A stretch of DNA of 38,836 nucleotides from Methanoculleus sp. (GTDB lineage: Archaea > Halobacteriota > Methanomicrobia > Methanomicrobiales > Methanoculleaceae): positions 1-38,836 of the forward strand of contig JASGMC010000009.1 of the NCBI GenBank assembly GCA_030156625.1. The letters are read 5' to 3'. This document shows positions 8,337-18,730 of this stretch, piece after piece. Position 1 is the stretch's first letter; each line of letters starts with the position of its first letter. A program made the position numbers and the translations under genes. Below the pieces are notes generated by a model that did no database searches, was not told the DNA's origin, and was given only the letters and a program-made list of their open reading frames with translations.

Positions 8337-8393
8337 TTTAATATATGTATGCCGGGTCAATCATATGGCATACGTTTTATACCCATGTATGCC
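8337..8393. promoter_or_regulatory. Divergent promoters with three 20-bp-phased operator heptamers
   Basis: GTATGCC occurs at 8347-8353 and 8387-8393, with its inverse GGCATAC at 8367-8373. The centres are exactly 20 bp apart, about two helical turns. The plus-strand TATA box TTTTATACC (8374-8382) lies between the second and third copies, 23 nt before the ATG at 8405. The minus-strand TATA-like sequence (8337-8348) abuts the first copy. Both genes would be nearly leaderless and both promoters would be covered by a protein bound to the heptamers. Confidence 0.6.
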
Positions 8394-8404
8394 AATACAT
8401 TTAC

Positions 8405-8680
8405 ATGGAATATAACACACGGGATACGGTGATCGCTCGTCTACCTCTCCATCTCTGGAGATGGCTTAAAAGAGTGACGTGCGATGACGAACATTCAAAT
8501 CGGGATAATCACAGGGGTATCGATAGCATGAAAGCTGCTATCTGTTCCCGATGCGGTGCGGATGGCATCAAGATTGGGATTACTTCGCTGCCTGACAGTG
8601 ACGAAGCCTACGAGCAGTACTTCTGCCTGAAGTGCGGGCATGGATTCATGCTTCGGAAAAGGAAGGAGTTTGATTCATAG
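8405..8680 (+). CDS. RHH-like N-terminus plus zinc-ribbon protein
   Basis: 91 residues from the ATG at 8405, chosen because the TATA box ends 23 nt upstream. Residues 8-24 (TVIARLPLHLWRWLKR) resemble the start of the ribbon-helix-helix protein encoded divergently. Residues 47-83 form a zinc ribbon with two CxxC knuckles (CSRCGADG and CLKCGHGF) about 25 residues apart, like the zinc ribbons of TFIIS/RPA12-type proteins and many archaeal viral regulators. An internal ATG at 8528 would make a 50-residue protein of the ribbon alone; the poor linker between the halves makes a degenerate fusion possible. A nucleic-acid-binding role is likely, the exact function unknown. Confidence 0.5.
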   Translation: MEYNTRDTVIARLPLHLWRWLKRVTCDDEHSNRDNHRGIDSMKAAICSRCGADGIKIGITSLPDSDEAYEQYFCLKCGHGFMLRKRKEFDS

Positions 8681-9080
8681 TTACTGCGGGCATGACTTTG
8701 GCATCTGCGTTGCGGCCTCCTGCAATTGGAAGAGCACCAATTTATCGTGTTCAAAACAGACCAAGGGAAAACCAGATAGCCCTTAGTCGAGGATGATGAG
8801 ACCAGCAAAGGGAATCCTAACGCTTCAAGGTAACAAATAGGCCCACACTCCACTAGAGCCCAAAAGAGATCGGCCGTTATACGTAGTCTGTGAGGCTCTG
8901 GTATCATGTCATATGAAGAGGGTTTGTCGGACTAAGTACCGCCCTACATGTAAACTGATGTTTGAGAAGGCGTATCACACGAGGCACCCGAGCGTCATAG
9001 GGACAGGAAGGCGGTGTGACCACCTGCCTTTGCCACCTCCCCCGGCAGCGCATATCCTACTCAGTCCCCGGTGTACTTGC
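8681..9080. other. 400-base gap without a convincing gene
   Basis: Between the zinc-ribbon gene and the ATPase stop codon no frame looks coding for long. The plus-strand frame with LEEHQFIVFKTDQGKTR near 8720-8785 then PLVEDDETSKGNPNASR is interrupted by several stops and could be a decayed gene, but I cannot name a parent. The minus-strand frame at 8608-8907 is open but has no support. Confidence 0.3.
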
Positions 9081-11852
9081 CTACTCAAACTGGGCTTGCT
9101 CAAACCTCAGGACGTTGCTGTTTTCCTTCACAATCCGTTGCAGGGCTTCGTCAAACTCGTCATCGGTTTCAGCATCGATATCGATCCGGATCCGCACCCT
9201 TACATGCGGCTTTGTCGTGAAGTGCTGAACCACCTCGTCAACGAGATCCGAGAAGGCAACCTTTGCATTTACTGGATCAAGCTCCTTCTTGCCGTAGAAT
9301 CGCTTCTTCTTCAGAGGTGGCAGATGCTCCTCTTTTTCCTCCCGCTCTCTTTCCTCTCGTTCCTCCTCTTGCTCTCCCTCAAGATCCTTCTGCAATTGTT
9401 TCTGATACTCCGCAGCGGCCGCGGGCTCGATCAGCAACAGAGAACTATCAAGGATGATCTGAGAACGTCCCCATCCAAAAGTGAAATCGAGGTACTTCCC
9501 CGATTCCTCCCCTGCCGCAGTACCGAAGTACTCGCGGCTCCCGGCACCTGAAACGATGGCCTCCTTAAACACAGACTCATCTTTCAGCCGGGGGAGGTAG
9601 AGATAGAAGCAAGTCTTATGCCAGACCTCCTGTGCGACCGCCTCCGGGATGCCCTCTCTCCAGAACCAGGTCTTCAGCAACGTCTTGAGATGGACGGGCG
9701 CCCACCTTTCAATAATCACTTCGTTCTCCCGCAGAATGCGTTCGATCTCCTGGCTGAACTGCTGTGCTGACGGGTTGATCTGATACCGCTCCCAAGCGAT
9801 ATCCTGCGATGGCCTCCCGTTGGTCAGCTCCTGCCCCGGGACGAGCAGCCAGCGGTACGCCTCACGCACAACGCGCTGAAATATGTTTTTCGCGTTCACC
9901 ATCTGCTCTCTGGCGTTCTCCCCCATGATATTGTCAAGGATTATCCGCCGGGCTTCGTAATCCTTAACGATAGATTCCCAGGCACACCAGATGCGAGCTT
10001 GATCAGAGAGGCGATCGATGGTATCGGCATCGGCTGCAAGGAAGATTAGACGGTTCTGTTTCTGCCGCGGCTGTTCTCCCCGGTTCTTGAGGTACTCGGC
10101 CGCCCACCATTCTGCGGACTTCAACTGATGACGGCCGTAAGCGGCATCCGGTGGGAGCACCACAAACCGCATTCCCCAGTCATCCGGGATATCGGAGCTC
10201 GGTGTGAAGATATGAATACCGGCAAAGAGCCCGGGCCGTACAATGCGGGCAAGCTCGTTGCGGATCCTCGGCAGGATCTCCTCCCGCTCATTGAAGCGGC
10301 GTTTGCGCTCCTCCATCTCACGCCGGAGGTTCGGCCGAGTATCAAACCAGTACCGTTCATTTCCGATGTTCAGATGGTGGAGGCGATCGGAGAGGCGTGA
10401 AAGGGCGTCAGTGAAAACTCCGATCTGCTGAGAAGGCTGGATACTGCCAAGGAGGATCCGCTCCCGCTCAATACCCCGCGTCACCCGGTCCGATATGTTG
10501 GGCGCACTCCCGAGGAAGATGGTGCGCGCCACCCGGCGGCAGGCCTGCACGGCGCCGAATCGAGTATCACGGTTCTCGATCTCGGTCGTTTCCGCCCGAT
10601 CGCCGTCGATATCGCGCTCAACAACCGGGTCCCAGCCTTGTGGGAGGTAGTAGATCATCTCGTTTCGGGTATCGCCATCGTAGAGCGGGAGGTTGCCGGG
10701 CATGATCAGTAGATCATTATTGTTGCTCTCCCAGAGGCGGTAGATCGCTTTTGCCATCAGCTTGAGCACGCCCCGAGTGCGCTGGAAGTTCTCAAGGGAG
10801 GCCCAGTCTTCGTAGAGGCGATCAAAGAGCTCGGGATGGATGGGGTAGGCAGCGACGAGGCGTTGATAGTACCGGCTCTCCTGAGTTTCATGCGGGAACT
10901 GACCGGAGTTGTCGAGATAGGTCTCGGCGAAGGCGCGGCAGACAGCATCACGTGCAACCGGATCTGCGATACTTGAGAAGAGCCGCCGACGAACGATCTC
11001 AAACGCCTCTTCGGTGGCGACGGGCTTCCAGAGCGCCTGCACCCGGCCGAAGTAGTGTTCCAGCGCCCTGAGCACCTGTGCGCCGCGCTCTCCGCCGGCC
11101 TCGATCGCAGACTCAGGGAGTGATGCAAGGAGGACGGCGTTCGGCACCGCCTTGATTGCCTCTGTCAGCGCCTGGACAAACGAGAGGTTGACGTCGTATG
11201 TGCCGCCGGCATAGCTCTTCCCTTCCTCAAACTGCCGGATATAGGCGACCAGTTCATCGATCAGAATGACGCAGGGGGCGTGGGCGGCAAGGAGGCGGGC
11301 AAGTACGTCTTTCCCGGGCGAAGTGCCGGAAGTGTCCGCCTCCCGGACCTGTGCGTATGCAACGTCACCGCCGAGCTGCCAAGCAAGCTCTCCCCAGAGG
11401 GTGCGGACCTCGACGCTGCCACGGCGCTGGGGAATGTGGGGTGCAAGTTTGGTGCCGTCGAGGACGACGATTCGGGCTTTCGGCGGATCGAGCACTCCCG
11501 CGGCATCGAGGATCGGCGGGATGCCAGGCAGCTCGCTTGCGGGCACCGCCCCTTTCGCGAGATGGTAGACCGCGAGCAGGGTATGAGTCTTGCCGCCACC
11601 AAATGCCGTCTGGAGCTGGATGACCGGATCCCCGCCCCGGCCAGAGATGCGCTGCACTACCGATTCAAGCAGGATGCGCATTCCCTCAGTGATGTAGGTC
11701 CGGGCATAGAAGAGCGCGGGGTCACAATATTCAGGGGTGGCGGTACCGTCATGGACGCGCGAGAGGTCAGCAGCAAATTCAGCCTGCTGAAAGGTGCCCT
11801 GCAGCACGTCTTCATGGGGGATGGCGACTTCGCGCCAGGGTTTCAAGGTCAT
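9081..11852 (-). CDS. hmaC: DUF499 AAA-type ATPase of Hma-like defence operon
   Basis: Large ATPase, 923 residues, third gene of the helicase-methylase-ATPase operon. Walker A is FGGGKTH near residues 84-90, and Walker B CVILIDE at about 194-200 is followed by [16 protein letters not shown]. The N-terminus [17 protein letters not shown] and the [13 protein letters not shown] pattern are hallmarks of DUF499 proteins found with DUF1156 methylases in anti-phage loci. The C-terminal 190 residues carry a strongly acidic and basic segment ([14 protein letters not shown], residues about 810-830) before a final alpha/beta unit. The likely role is NTP-driven loading or remodelling on DNA (inference). 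The ATG at 11852 has GGAG nine bases upstream and follows the methylase stop by 36 nt. The symbol follows PADLOC Hma naming, from memory. Confidence 0.85.
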   Translation of the reverse strand: MTLKPWREVAIPHEDVLQGTFQQAEFAADLSRVHDGTATPEYCDPALFYARTYITEGMRILLESVVQRISGRGGDPVIQLQTAFGGGKTHTLLAVYHLAKGAVPASELPGIPPILDAAGVLDPPKARIVVLDGTKLAPHIPQRRGSVEVRTLWGELAWQLGGDVAYAQVREADTSGTSPGKDVLARLLAAHAPCVILIDELVAYIRQFEEGKSYAGGTYDVNLSFVQALTEAIKAVPNAVLLASLPESAIEAGGERGAQVLRALEHYFGRVQALWKPVATEEAFEIVRRRLFSSIADPVARDAVCRAFAETYLDNSGQFPHETQESRYYQRLVAAYPIHPELFDRLYEDWASLENFQRTRGVLKLMAKAIYRLWESNNNDLLIMPGNLPLYDGDTRNEMIYYLPQGWDPVVERDIDGDRAETTEIENRDTRFGAVQACRRVARTIFLGSAPNISDRVTRGIERERILLGSIQPSQQIGVFTDALSRLSDRLHHLNIGNERYWFDTRPNLRREMEERKRRFNEREEILPRIRNELARIVRPGLFAGIHIFTPSSDIPDDWGMRFVVLPPDAAYGRHQLKSAEWWAAEYLKNRGEQPRQKQNRLIFLAADADTIDRLSDQARIWCAWESIVKDYEARRIILDNIMGENAREQMVNAKNIFQRVVREAYRWLLVPGQELTNGRPSQDIAWERYQINPSAQQFSQEIERILRENEVIIERWAPVHLKTLLKTWFWREGIPEAVAQEVWHKTCFYLYLPRLKDESVFKEAIVSGAGSREYFGTAAGEESGKYLDFTFGWGRSQIILDSSLLLIEPAAAAEYQKQLQKDLEGEQEEEREEREREEKEEHLPPLKKKRFYGKKELDPVNAKVAFSDLVDEVVQHFTTKPHVRVRIRIDIDAETDDEFDEALQRIVKENSNVLRFEQAQFE

Positions 11853-11888
11853 GGGTGGATTCTCCAGTCATAAGGTGTCATCACGTTC

Positions 11889-14795
11889 TCAACTCCACTG
11901 ATCGATCCTTCGTTGCGGCCCTTCTCCCCGCCGGTCGGTTGCGGCAGTCTCGATCGGGTGCCAGGTGGTGATCAGCTCGTTATAGGTCCGGGCATCATCA
12001 GCCCAGCCTTTCCGATCGCAGAGGGTGTAGAGGCGGTAGGCGAGCTGACGGATCTGCTGGGAGCGGGCGGGCATCTTTGCGAGGAGTTCACCGGCAGGGA
12101 CCTCCCCGCCGCTCTGGAAGGTTCTGCTCAGATGGTGGAGCGCCTCCCAGACGGGGATCCGGGGATCGGTCTCCAGATCCCAGGTGTTTGGGTATTCGCT
12201 GGCGCGGAGAAGCCGGACCTTGCCGCCGCCAGATGCAAGGACGCCAGCGGAGGTTACGCCGTCAACGGAGGTTCCTTTTGCACGGGCGAGCGTATCAGCG
12301 GTTCCAAATGGCCCTTCCTTCCAGCCGTACTCCTCAAACCACTGGATGCAGAACCGAGTGTCGGGATCGAGGTCACCCTCAGCCTTCGCGAGGTGCTCGT
12401 CGAGAGCCCTGTTGATCAGGATCAGGGCGTCATGGACGGAGAGAGGGGTGCCGTCTGCCTCCAGCACCGCTGGATACCGAGAGTAGACAGCCATACCGGG
12501 ACCGATTGAGGCCTGCGCCAGATCCACAGGCGCGATCGGGGTAGCTCCTTCCTTACCACCAGTCATCTCTTCCAACGCCTCTGGGAGCTCGGCCTTCAGC
12601 GCACGGATGAACTCTGTGCGGGAGATGGGGGCGGCATCTGGGTCGCGCTTGCGGCAGACAAGGACAATGGAGGAGGCAAGGGCATTTGTACCCATACCAA
12701 TTATTCGATATTCCTGTTCGCTTCTCATCGGCCATGTTCCGGTGACTGTGAAACCTGCCTTCAGCACCGCTTCGAGGAATGCCTCCCAACCACGCGAGGT
12801 GGTAACAGCATTCTTCGTTTCTGACTGCTTGAAGGCATAGTAAATTGTTACCGGGAAGGCAGGATGTGCCTGTGCCGCGAGCCGGCGCATCGCCTCAGTC
12901 ATGCCGTCAATAAAGAATTTTTCTGCCATGACTTTTGATCCATGACGGTGGGGTAACGCCACGAGCTCTTCCGCCTTCGGGACAGCCATTGTGGCAAAAA
13001 GTGAGGGACAGCTAGCCTTCAGGGAGCGGCGGAGCCAGACGTAGAAGAAGTCAGAGAGATCGGAATAGCCAATGTTGTCATAGTAGGGGGGATCTGTCGA
13101 GATAATTTTATTAAAGGCAATGTCGTTTTGCGAAGCGTTCCGCATTAATGCTTGTCCTGCGGCGTTATTTGAAAGATATTGTAGACAGTCCATTTGATAG
13201 TTTATATGAGTGATAAACCCACCAACAACGTTCTCGAGAATATTAGCCTCGCCAAAATCCCAAACCATAGGTATTGCTTGACGACTAAAAAGATTCATTA
13301 TTTTTTCATTTCCTGGAACCCATCTTGTGCAGATATTGTTGAAGTCGGCAGCGCGATCTACAGCGAACGCCAGATACATCGCCACCGCATCCGAATACGC
13401 CGTCGCTCCGTCACCGTCAGCCTCCAGTCCCCGGCCATCATCAGGCATCCCAGCAGCAAGTGCATCTGCCTTCACCCGATCGCGTGCCTCACCGATAAGA
13501 TCTGAGAAGGAATTGAGAGCGACGAGCTGGCGAGGAGTGAAGAGAGTCCCCCATTCGTTAAAACCATAGGAATAGCAAGTACCGCCGCTTAACCGCTCCG
13601 GCACAGCGCCAGAGGGGGTCCATGTTGGCCGCGCCTTTCTTGCTATATTCTCCATTTCTGATGTAGGTGAGAGGTAGACGCGACCCCGTCTCCCTTCTGC
13701 GACAATTGCCATCATACGGACTCCCATCCTGCCCGCCTGGCCTTCAGATTTGATATATTTTCCATCTATAGGACTTTCAGAGAAGATGCACCTGAAAGTA
13801 GCCCCTTTTTTACCAGCCTTTGTGCCTAAGCCAACCCTATTAGTATTTGAGGGCGTTCCTATCCGGACATTAAACCGATAGGCATTATTCTCCCTCACCG
13901 GCTCAATGTAGGCTTCTTTGCCCTCTTTATTTGAGAGCCAGAAACTGGAAACAAGCGGCACCTCCACATCCACATACGCGGGATTCGGGCTCTTCACAGT
14001 CCGCGCCCAGAGCCATGCGATCACGGTCAACTCTTCCCCGACATACTTCCGGAGATCCGGCCTTTCAGCCGCCATCTCCTCAGTGATCCGCACCTTCGGG
14101 TAGAGGTGCCCGATTCGTCTCTCTGCCTCATCCCGCATCCACTGTCCGTAGTGCCGGACATCCTCAGCAAGCCCGGTAGCCCCCTGCCATGCATCAAGCC
14201 GCCCCTGCTCGCGGGCCTTTGGATGCCCCGGCGGTCTTCCCGCAAACTTCGGCGGGATCTCGATCATCGCCTTATTGATCAGCACCGCCACCGGATTCAA
14301 ATCGGACGCACATGCTTCAAGCCCTAGCCGTTGCGCCTCCAGCGGGATAGCACCGCCGCCGGCGAAGGGATCATGAAATGCCGGGAGTTTTTCCGGGTTG
14401 AAGAACTCTGCAGCCTGAGGGTGGTTCCTATTCAAGTAGCAGGTCTCCTGCCAGCTCTTCTGGATCTCCGCACGGGCCTGAGCGAGCAGGGTCTCATTGT
14501 CGGTGTTCTTCCACTTTACGAGCTCGCGTATGATCGCAAAGAGTCGCTCCCGCTCGGCCTCCGCCTTCTCCCGGCTCATCCCGCGACCGAGATGCCGCTC
14601 GTAGCCGGGGTCGTTGACGAGCTGCGCAAAGAGCACCGCCCGGGCCGCTGCAAGCGGGCGGCGCGCCCACCAGAGGTGCAGACCGCGAGGGTGGGCACCA
14701 ATCCCGGGCATTTTCTCATATGCACAGGCAGCGCTAATATCCACCAGTGGCAGCGCCACTTCAATCAGTTTTTTTGGGGTTTTGATCGTGGTCAT
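11889..14795 (-). CDS. hmaB: DUF1156 DNA methyltransferase of Hma-like defence operon
   Basis: Adenine- or cytosine-N-methylating DNA methyltransferase, 968 residues. The DUF1156 N-terminus is residues 10-62 ([35 protein letters not shown]). SAM motif I is [17 protein letters not shown] at about 142-158, with acidic partner SDLNPVAV. The catalytic motif DPPYYDN lies at about 566-572 followed by [14 protein letters not shown]. The order motif I then DPPY and the large insert between them fit DUF1156 proteins. It would mark self DNA so the partner helicase and ATPase spare the host (inference from the Hma and BREX/DISARM analogy). The start overlaps the helicase stop (ATGA, 14792-14795), so the two are coupled. 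No separate specificity subunit is visible; recognition must lie in this protein or its partners. Confidence 0.88.
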   Translation of the reverse strand: MTTIKTPKKLIEVALPLVDISAACAYEKMPGIGAHPRGLHLWWARRPLAAARAVLFAQLVNDPGYERHLGRGMSREKAEAERERLFAIIRELVKWKNTDNETLLAQARAEIQKSWQETCYLNRNHPQAAEFFNPEKLPAFHDPFAGGGAIPLEAQRLGLEACASDLNPVAVLINKAMIEIPPKFAGRPPGHPKAREQGRLDAWQGATGLAEDVRHYGQWMRDEAERRIGHLYPKVRITEEMAAERPDLRKYVGEELTVIAWLWARTVKSPNPAYVDVEVPLVSSFWLSNKEGKEAYIEPVRENNAYRFNVRIGTPSNTNRVGLGTKAGKKGATFRCIFSESPIDGKYIKSEGQAGRMGVRMMAIVAEGRRGRVYLSPTSEMENIARKARPTWTPSGAVPERLSGGTCYSYGFNEWGTLFTPRQLVALNSFSDLIGEARDRVKADALAAGMPDDGRGLEADGDGATAYSDAVAMYLAFAVDRAADFNNICTRWVPGNEKIMNLFSRQAIPMVWDFGEANILENVVGGFITHINYQMDCLQYLSNNAAGQALMRNASQNDIAFNKIISTDPPYYDNIGYSDLSDFFYVWLRRSLKASCPSLFATMAVPKAEELVALPHRHGSKVMAEKFFIDGMTEAMRRLAAQAHPAFPVTIYYAFKQSETKNAVTTSRGWEAFLEAVLKAGFTVTGTWPMRSEQEYRIIGMGTNALASSIVLVCRKRDPDAAPISRTEFIRALKAELPEALEEMTGGKEGATPIAPVDLAQASIGPGMAVYSRYPAVLEADGTPLSVHDALILINRALDEHLAKAEGDLDPDTRFCIQWFEEYGWKEGPFGTADTLARAKGTSVDGVTSAGVLASGGGKVRLLRASEYPNTWDLETDPRIPVWEALHHLSRTFQSGGEVPAGELLAKMPARSQQIRQLAYRLYTLCDRKGWADDARTYNELITTWHPIETAATDRRGEGPQRRIDQWS

Positions 14796-17700
14796 AGTAT
14801 TCTTCCTTGTGATGCATTCAGCTCCGCCCGGGCGAGCAGCGCGGAGAGATCGAGGTTCTTACTCACCTCCGCCCAGTCAGGTTCTTGTGAGAAGGGCTTC
14901 CTGACATAGAACGGGCCTTCATAGTGACCGCCATCAACAATCACAATGGCGAGCACAAACTTCTCGCCCTGATTCAGGGCGTAGAGGATCTCGTTTCTGG
15001 AGACGGTGATTGTCGTCTGGCCCTTCGCCCGGCCCTTCACCTCGATATGCCGCTCTTCGGCGATACTGTCGTCCGAACGGTACCGGATTGACGTAAGATC
15101 CCACCCGCAATTCTCAGCTGAGACATCGACAACCCGGCAACCCCGGCGCTCTTCTGCCTCTCTCACGGCCCGCATCGCCACCGCCTCAATATGGGCCCGT
15201 GCTGCCGCATCGACCGAGGTGACTGCCACCTCCCTTTGCTCAGAAAGCATCCCGGCAGGAATGATGATCGCCGCCCCGACGATCTTCGGAGTTGCCGGGA
15301 CGACGTGGCGCATCGCCTCAAGCTCTTCTGTCCGGGCCTTCAGCCGCTCATTCAGCTCATCGATCGTCCGGCGGACGTTCTCAAGCGTGAGCCGGACATC
15401 TTTGCCAGCGGCGATATCGTCTTTCAGCTTCACGTACCGGTCCGACCAGTAGTTGATCTCCTGCACCAGCCGTTCGCGAACCGCTGCAAGGGTCTTATCG
15501 ACTTCACGCACCCGGCGCTCCCGTACCTCTGTGAAATGGTCCGGGACCAGCCGTTCAGAGGCATAGGCGAGCGTCCGGCGTTCAAGGCCCTCCGTGATCC
15601 AGGGTGCCGAGAGGAACTCCTGCACTTCTGCAGCCGCACTGGGATCGATCGGCTTAAGGTCGAGGTGGGGTGCATACCCGGCATGGGCGGCCTGCCCTGC
15701 CTCATCAAGCGTGACAAACTGCAGCCGGCGCGAGATCACCCGATCTGGCCTACCGCCCTCCAGCACCGCATGATCGATGATCAGCAGTACTTTCGGCGCC
15801 GTGGAGGTATCCGCCGGATCGACAAAGACCGCACCCCGGGTGAGCGTGGGGCGGTACGCTTCCAGAATGAGATCTACCACCGCCTGCATCAACGGATGAC
15901 CGGGATGGATCAGGCTCGCCACCGGCGCTCCCATCCGATCAAGTAGCCGGACATACTGCTTCTCAAAGCAGATCCGCTCATACCGCTTCAGGACGGGATT
16001 GATGTTCCGGCGCTCTCTTCCGCTGATCTGGCGGTCCCGTTCCCTGATCATCGCCGGGACATGGGGGATTTCCCACCGCCCCTCCTCTCGCTGGCGCAAC
16101 TCACCACCAAGAAGGCCAAATGCCTTCGTAAAAAACGACCGGATAAAGTAAGGCTGGAGTTTCCGGGCCTCGGCCTTCTCCATCTCCTCCTTCACGGCAA
16201 AGAGTCGTTCTTCCGTCATGATCTCCTTGCAGAGGGCGTCTCTCTCGATGATAGCCATCAGGTGCGAGGTATCTAACGCGACATCGACGGTCCTGAACAG
16301 TCGCGCGCGGACCTCGGGATCATCTCCATACCGGATCGCCTCGATCAAGAGATCGCGCAGGGACTTCTCCTCAAAGACTCTCCCAAGGATGTCGAATACT
16401 CTGCCCCCAAGCGCCTGCCGCTCGTTCTCCAGCTTCTGAAAGAGCCGCAGGAAAACGTCACCCTCCCGGGTTTCGGACGCCACCATATTCCAGAGATGGC
16501 AGACCTCAGTCTGCCCGATGCGGTGGATCCGGCCGAACCGCTGCTCAAGTCGGTTGGGGTTCCAAGGTAGATCGTAGTTCACCATCAGGTTGGCGTTCTG
16601 CAGGTTGACACCCTCACCCGCGGCATCCGTCGCCACCAGCACCCGGGCATATGGATCATTGCGGAAGATCTCCTGCACCTTTCGCCGCTCCTCACGCCGG
16701 ATGCCGCCGTGAATGGTGACAACTGCCTCCTCCGAACCGAGCAGACTCCGGATCCGCTTGATCAGGTAGTTGAGGGTATCGCGGTACTCGGTGAAGATGA
16801 TCAGTTTCCGCTGCCGCCCCTGAGCATCTCGCATCTCCGGCGTTTCCTGCAGGAGTCTTGATAACTCGTCCCATTTGCGGTCCTCGATGGACAAGACGAC
16901 CTGCCGGGCCTGCTCTTCGAGGCGCTGCAGGGTCCGCACCTCACCCTCAAGTTCCGCGATAGTCCAGGAGGCGGTCGCCTGATCGACCACCTTCTGTTCT
17001 GCCTCTTCGTACTCTTCGGCAGTCAGCTCGTCTTCGTTATCCCAGCCCACCGGCTGAAGAGCCTCTTCTCGGAGGGTATCGGCAAGGCTCCTGCCTCTCA
17101 GGGCGAGTCTCTCCTCTTCGATCCGGCGCTGAAGCCTAGTGCGCCGCCTCTTGAGCGACTGGTAGATCGCCTCCGGGCTGGAGGCAAGGCGGCGCTGGAG
17201 TGAGGTTAGCGCAAAACCGACCCTCCCCTTCCGTGCACCGTCCAGAATGCGATCGGCCTTATTCATCTCCTCTCGGACATACTGTGTCACCGCTTCGTAG
17301 AGGATAGTCTCCTGATCAGAGAGCCGGTACGTAACAGTACTCGCCCGCCGTTCCGGGAAGAGCGGCGTGCCAGCGAAGGTGACAAGTTCTTCCTTGACCA
17401 TCCGGCGCATCAGGTCCGAGACATCCACCTGATGAGCGCCATCGCGGTACCTGCCATAGAACCTGTCTGAGTCGAGGAGTGAGAGAAAGAGCTGAAAGTC
17501 TTCTTCCTTGCCGTTGTGCGGGGTTGCCGTCATGAGGAGGAAGTGCCGGGTATGTGAGCCGAGCAGTCTGCCGAGCTTAAACCGGAGTGTCTCTGAACGT
17601 TTCGACCCGAAATACGTGGCCGACATTTTGTGAGCCTCGTCAACCACTACGAGATCCCACCGGACATGCCTCAGTTTCTCCTGGAGCTCCTCGTTGCGGG

Positions 17701-18328
17701 AGAGCTGGTCAAGCCGGGCGATCAGGAGAGGATGCTCCTCGAAGGGATTACCGCTGCGTGACTGCTGATCGAGCTCGCGGGAGAAGATTGTAAAGTCAAG
17801 ACCGAACTTCTCATACAACTCGTCCTGCCACTGCTCGACCAAGCCACCCGGTGCGACGATCAGGATCCGCTGCGCGTCTGCCCGCATCAGGAGTTCGCGG
17901 ATGAAGAGCCCAGCCATGATCGTCTTGCCAGCGCCGGGATCGTCGGCGAGCACATAGCGGAGCGGAAGGCGGGGAAGCATGGACTCGTACACAGCACTAA
18001 TCTGATGTGGCAGGGGTTCGATGGTGGAAGTGTGGACCGCCATCATCGGATCAAAGAGATAGGCGAGATCGATCCGGTAGGCTTCAGCCGCCAGTTTATA
18101 GTCCTCGGCATTCGCATCAAAGGACCACGGCCGACCAGCTTCTACAAATGAGAGGGTCTGCTCCTCGGTCCGGTAGACCAGTCGCTCTCTCAACTGGCCG
18201 GTCTCGGTTTTGTAGATCAGCGTAATGGCATGATCGCCGACGCGCTCGGCTCTCACCACCCGTACGGGCTTATTGGATTCAATCCCACTGATGAGGGTGT
18301 CTTCTCTAATATCTTCCAGTCTGAGCAT
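14792..18328 (-). CDS. hmaA: SNF2/RapA-type helicase with DUF3883 domain, Hma-like
   Basis: Superfamily 2 DNA translocase, 1178 residues, first gene of the defence operon. Walker A DDPGAGKT (129-136), DEAH box VVVDEAHK (230-233), motif [15 protein letters not shown], and motifs [23 protein letters not shown] near 585-605 show an intact motor of the SNF2/RapA group. The C-terminal 100 residues are a DUF3883 domain with [11 protein letters not shown] then TITVSRNE, related to the PD-(D/E)XK fold; EVKG supplies the E-x-K pair, so nuclease activity is possible but unproven. The ATG at 18328 has AGGAG eight bases upstream. The 402-nt region separating it from the divergent Mrr gene holds the operon promoter. 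Helicases of this class probably scan unmodified foreign DNA (inference). Confidence 0.88.
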   Translation of the reverse strand: MLRLEDIREDTLISGIESNKPVRVVRAERVGDHAITLIYKTETGQLRERLVYRTEEQTLSFVEAGRPWSFDANAEDYKLAAEAYRIDLAYLFDPMMAVHTSTIEPLPHQISAVYESMLPRLPLRYVLADDPGAGKTIMAGLFIRELLMRADAQRILIVAPGGLVEQWQDELYEKFGLDFTIFSRELDQQSRSGNPFEEHPLLIARLDQLSRNEELQEKLRHVRWDLVVVDEAHKMSATYFGSKRSETLRFKLGRLLGSHTRHFLLMTATPHNGKEEDFQLFLSLLDSDRFYGRYRDGAHQVDVSDLMRRMVKEELVTFAGTPLFPERRASTVTYRLSDQETILYEAVTQYVREEMNKADRILDGARKGRVGFALTSLQRRLASSPEAIYQSLKRRRTRLQRRIEEERLALRGRSLADTLREEALQPVGWDNEDELTAEEYEEAEQKVVDQATASWTIAELEGEVRTLQRLEEQARQVVLSIEDRKWDELSRLLQETPEMRDAQGRQRKLIIFTEYRDTLNYLIKRIRSLLGSEEAVVTIHGGIRREERRKVQEIFRNDPYARVLVATDAAGEGVNLQNANLMVNYDLPWNPNRLEQRFGRIHRIGQTEVCHLWNMVASETREGDVFLRLFQKLENERQALGGRVFDILGRVFEEKSLRDLLIEAIRYGDDPEVRARLFRTVDVALDTSHLMAIIERDALCKEIMTEERLFAVKEEMEKAEARKLQPYFIRSFFTKAFGLLGGELRQREEGRWEIPHVPAMIRERDRQISGRERRNINPVLKRYERICFEKQYVRLLDRMGAPVASLIHPGHPLMQAVVDLILEAYRPTLTRGAVFVDPADTSTAPKVLLIIDHAVLEGGRPDRVISRRLQFVTLDEAGQAAHAGYAPHLDLKPIDPSAAAEVQEFLSAPWITEGLERRTLAYASERLVPDHFTEVRERRVREVDKTLAAVRERLVQEINYWSDRYVKLKDDIAAGKDVRLTLENVRRTIDELNERLKARTEELEAMRHVVPATPKIVGAAIIIPAGMLSEQREVAVTSVDAAARAHIEAVAMRAVREAEERRGCRVVDVSAENCGWDLTSIRYRSDDSIAEERHIEVKGRAKGQTTITVSRNEILYALNQGEKFVLAIVIVDGGHYEGPFYVRKPFSQEPDWAEVSKNLDLSALLARAELNASQGRIL

Positions 18329-18730
18329 TGCCTTACTCCTGATCGCTATGGATGTCTCGGGGCATCCGATGATGTATGCATATTGTATGGGGTGGCCTTT
18401 TCAGCAATACCTGCGTACGGTAGTGAGATGGGCGATAGGACATTTAATTAATTTCCCATTAACCCCTTTGAATATCTGCAGAGTGCCATCGGATGATGGG
18501 GGGGAGGATTGTCCCAACCCATCTCCTTTATTCTTCGCTGAATCTTAATTGCTGTAGAGCTCTGTGAATCTATGTATATAGGGCATCTCAAAAGAGTTAA
18601 TTATAGGTCGATATCTTCAATGATGGATCCCTTAAATTCTGGAACACTATCCTGACCCCAATCTCGTCGCACATAATTTCCGAACCCTATAAATCACCTT
18701 TATCCAACCAAATGATAATACAATTGTCTT
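18329..18730. promoter_or_regulatory. Divergent intergenic region between helicase and Mrr genes
   Basis: AT-rich, with no gene that I can see. For the Mrr gene, CCTATAAATC (18689-18698) lies about 35 nt before the ATG at 18731 and fits a TATA box with a leader of about 10 nt. For the helicase operon, minus-strand TACAATATGCATAC (about 18372-18385) and GGAAATTAATTAA (about 18443-18455) are candidate TATA elements; neither is decisive. A CCCATT...GGG-rich patch near 18500 has no assigned role. Confidence 0.4.

Noticed and set aside
8608-8907. 99-codon minus-strand frame
   Set aside because: Overlaps the zinc-ribbon gene, has no motif, start signal or protein-like composition.
8913-9551. 212-codon plus-strand frame
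   Set aside because: Mostly antisense to the DUF499 gene, Leu/Ser-rich shadow composition.
9081-18328. DISARM or BREX system
   Set aside because: No DUF1998, PLD, PglZ, BrxL or BrxC-like gene is seen. The DUF499/DUF1156/SNF2-DUF3883 set fits Hma better.
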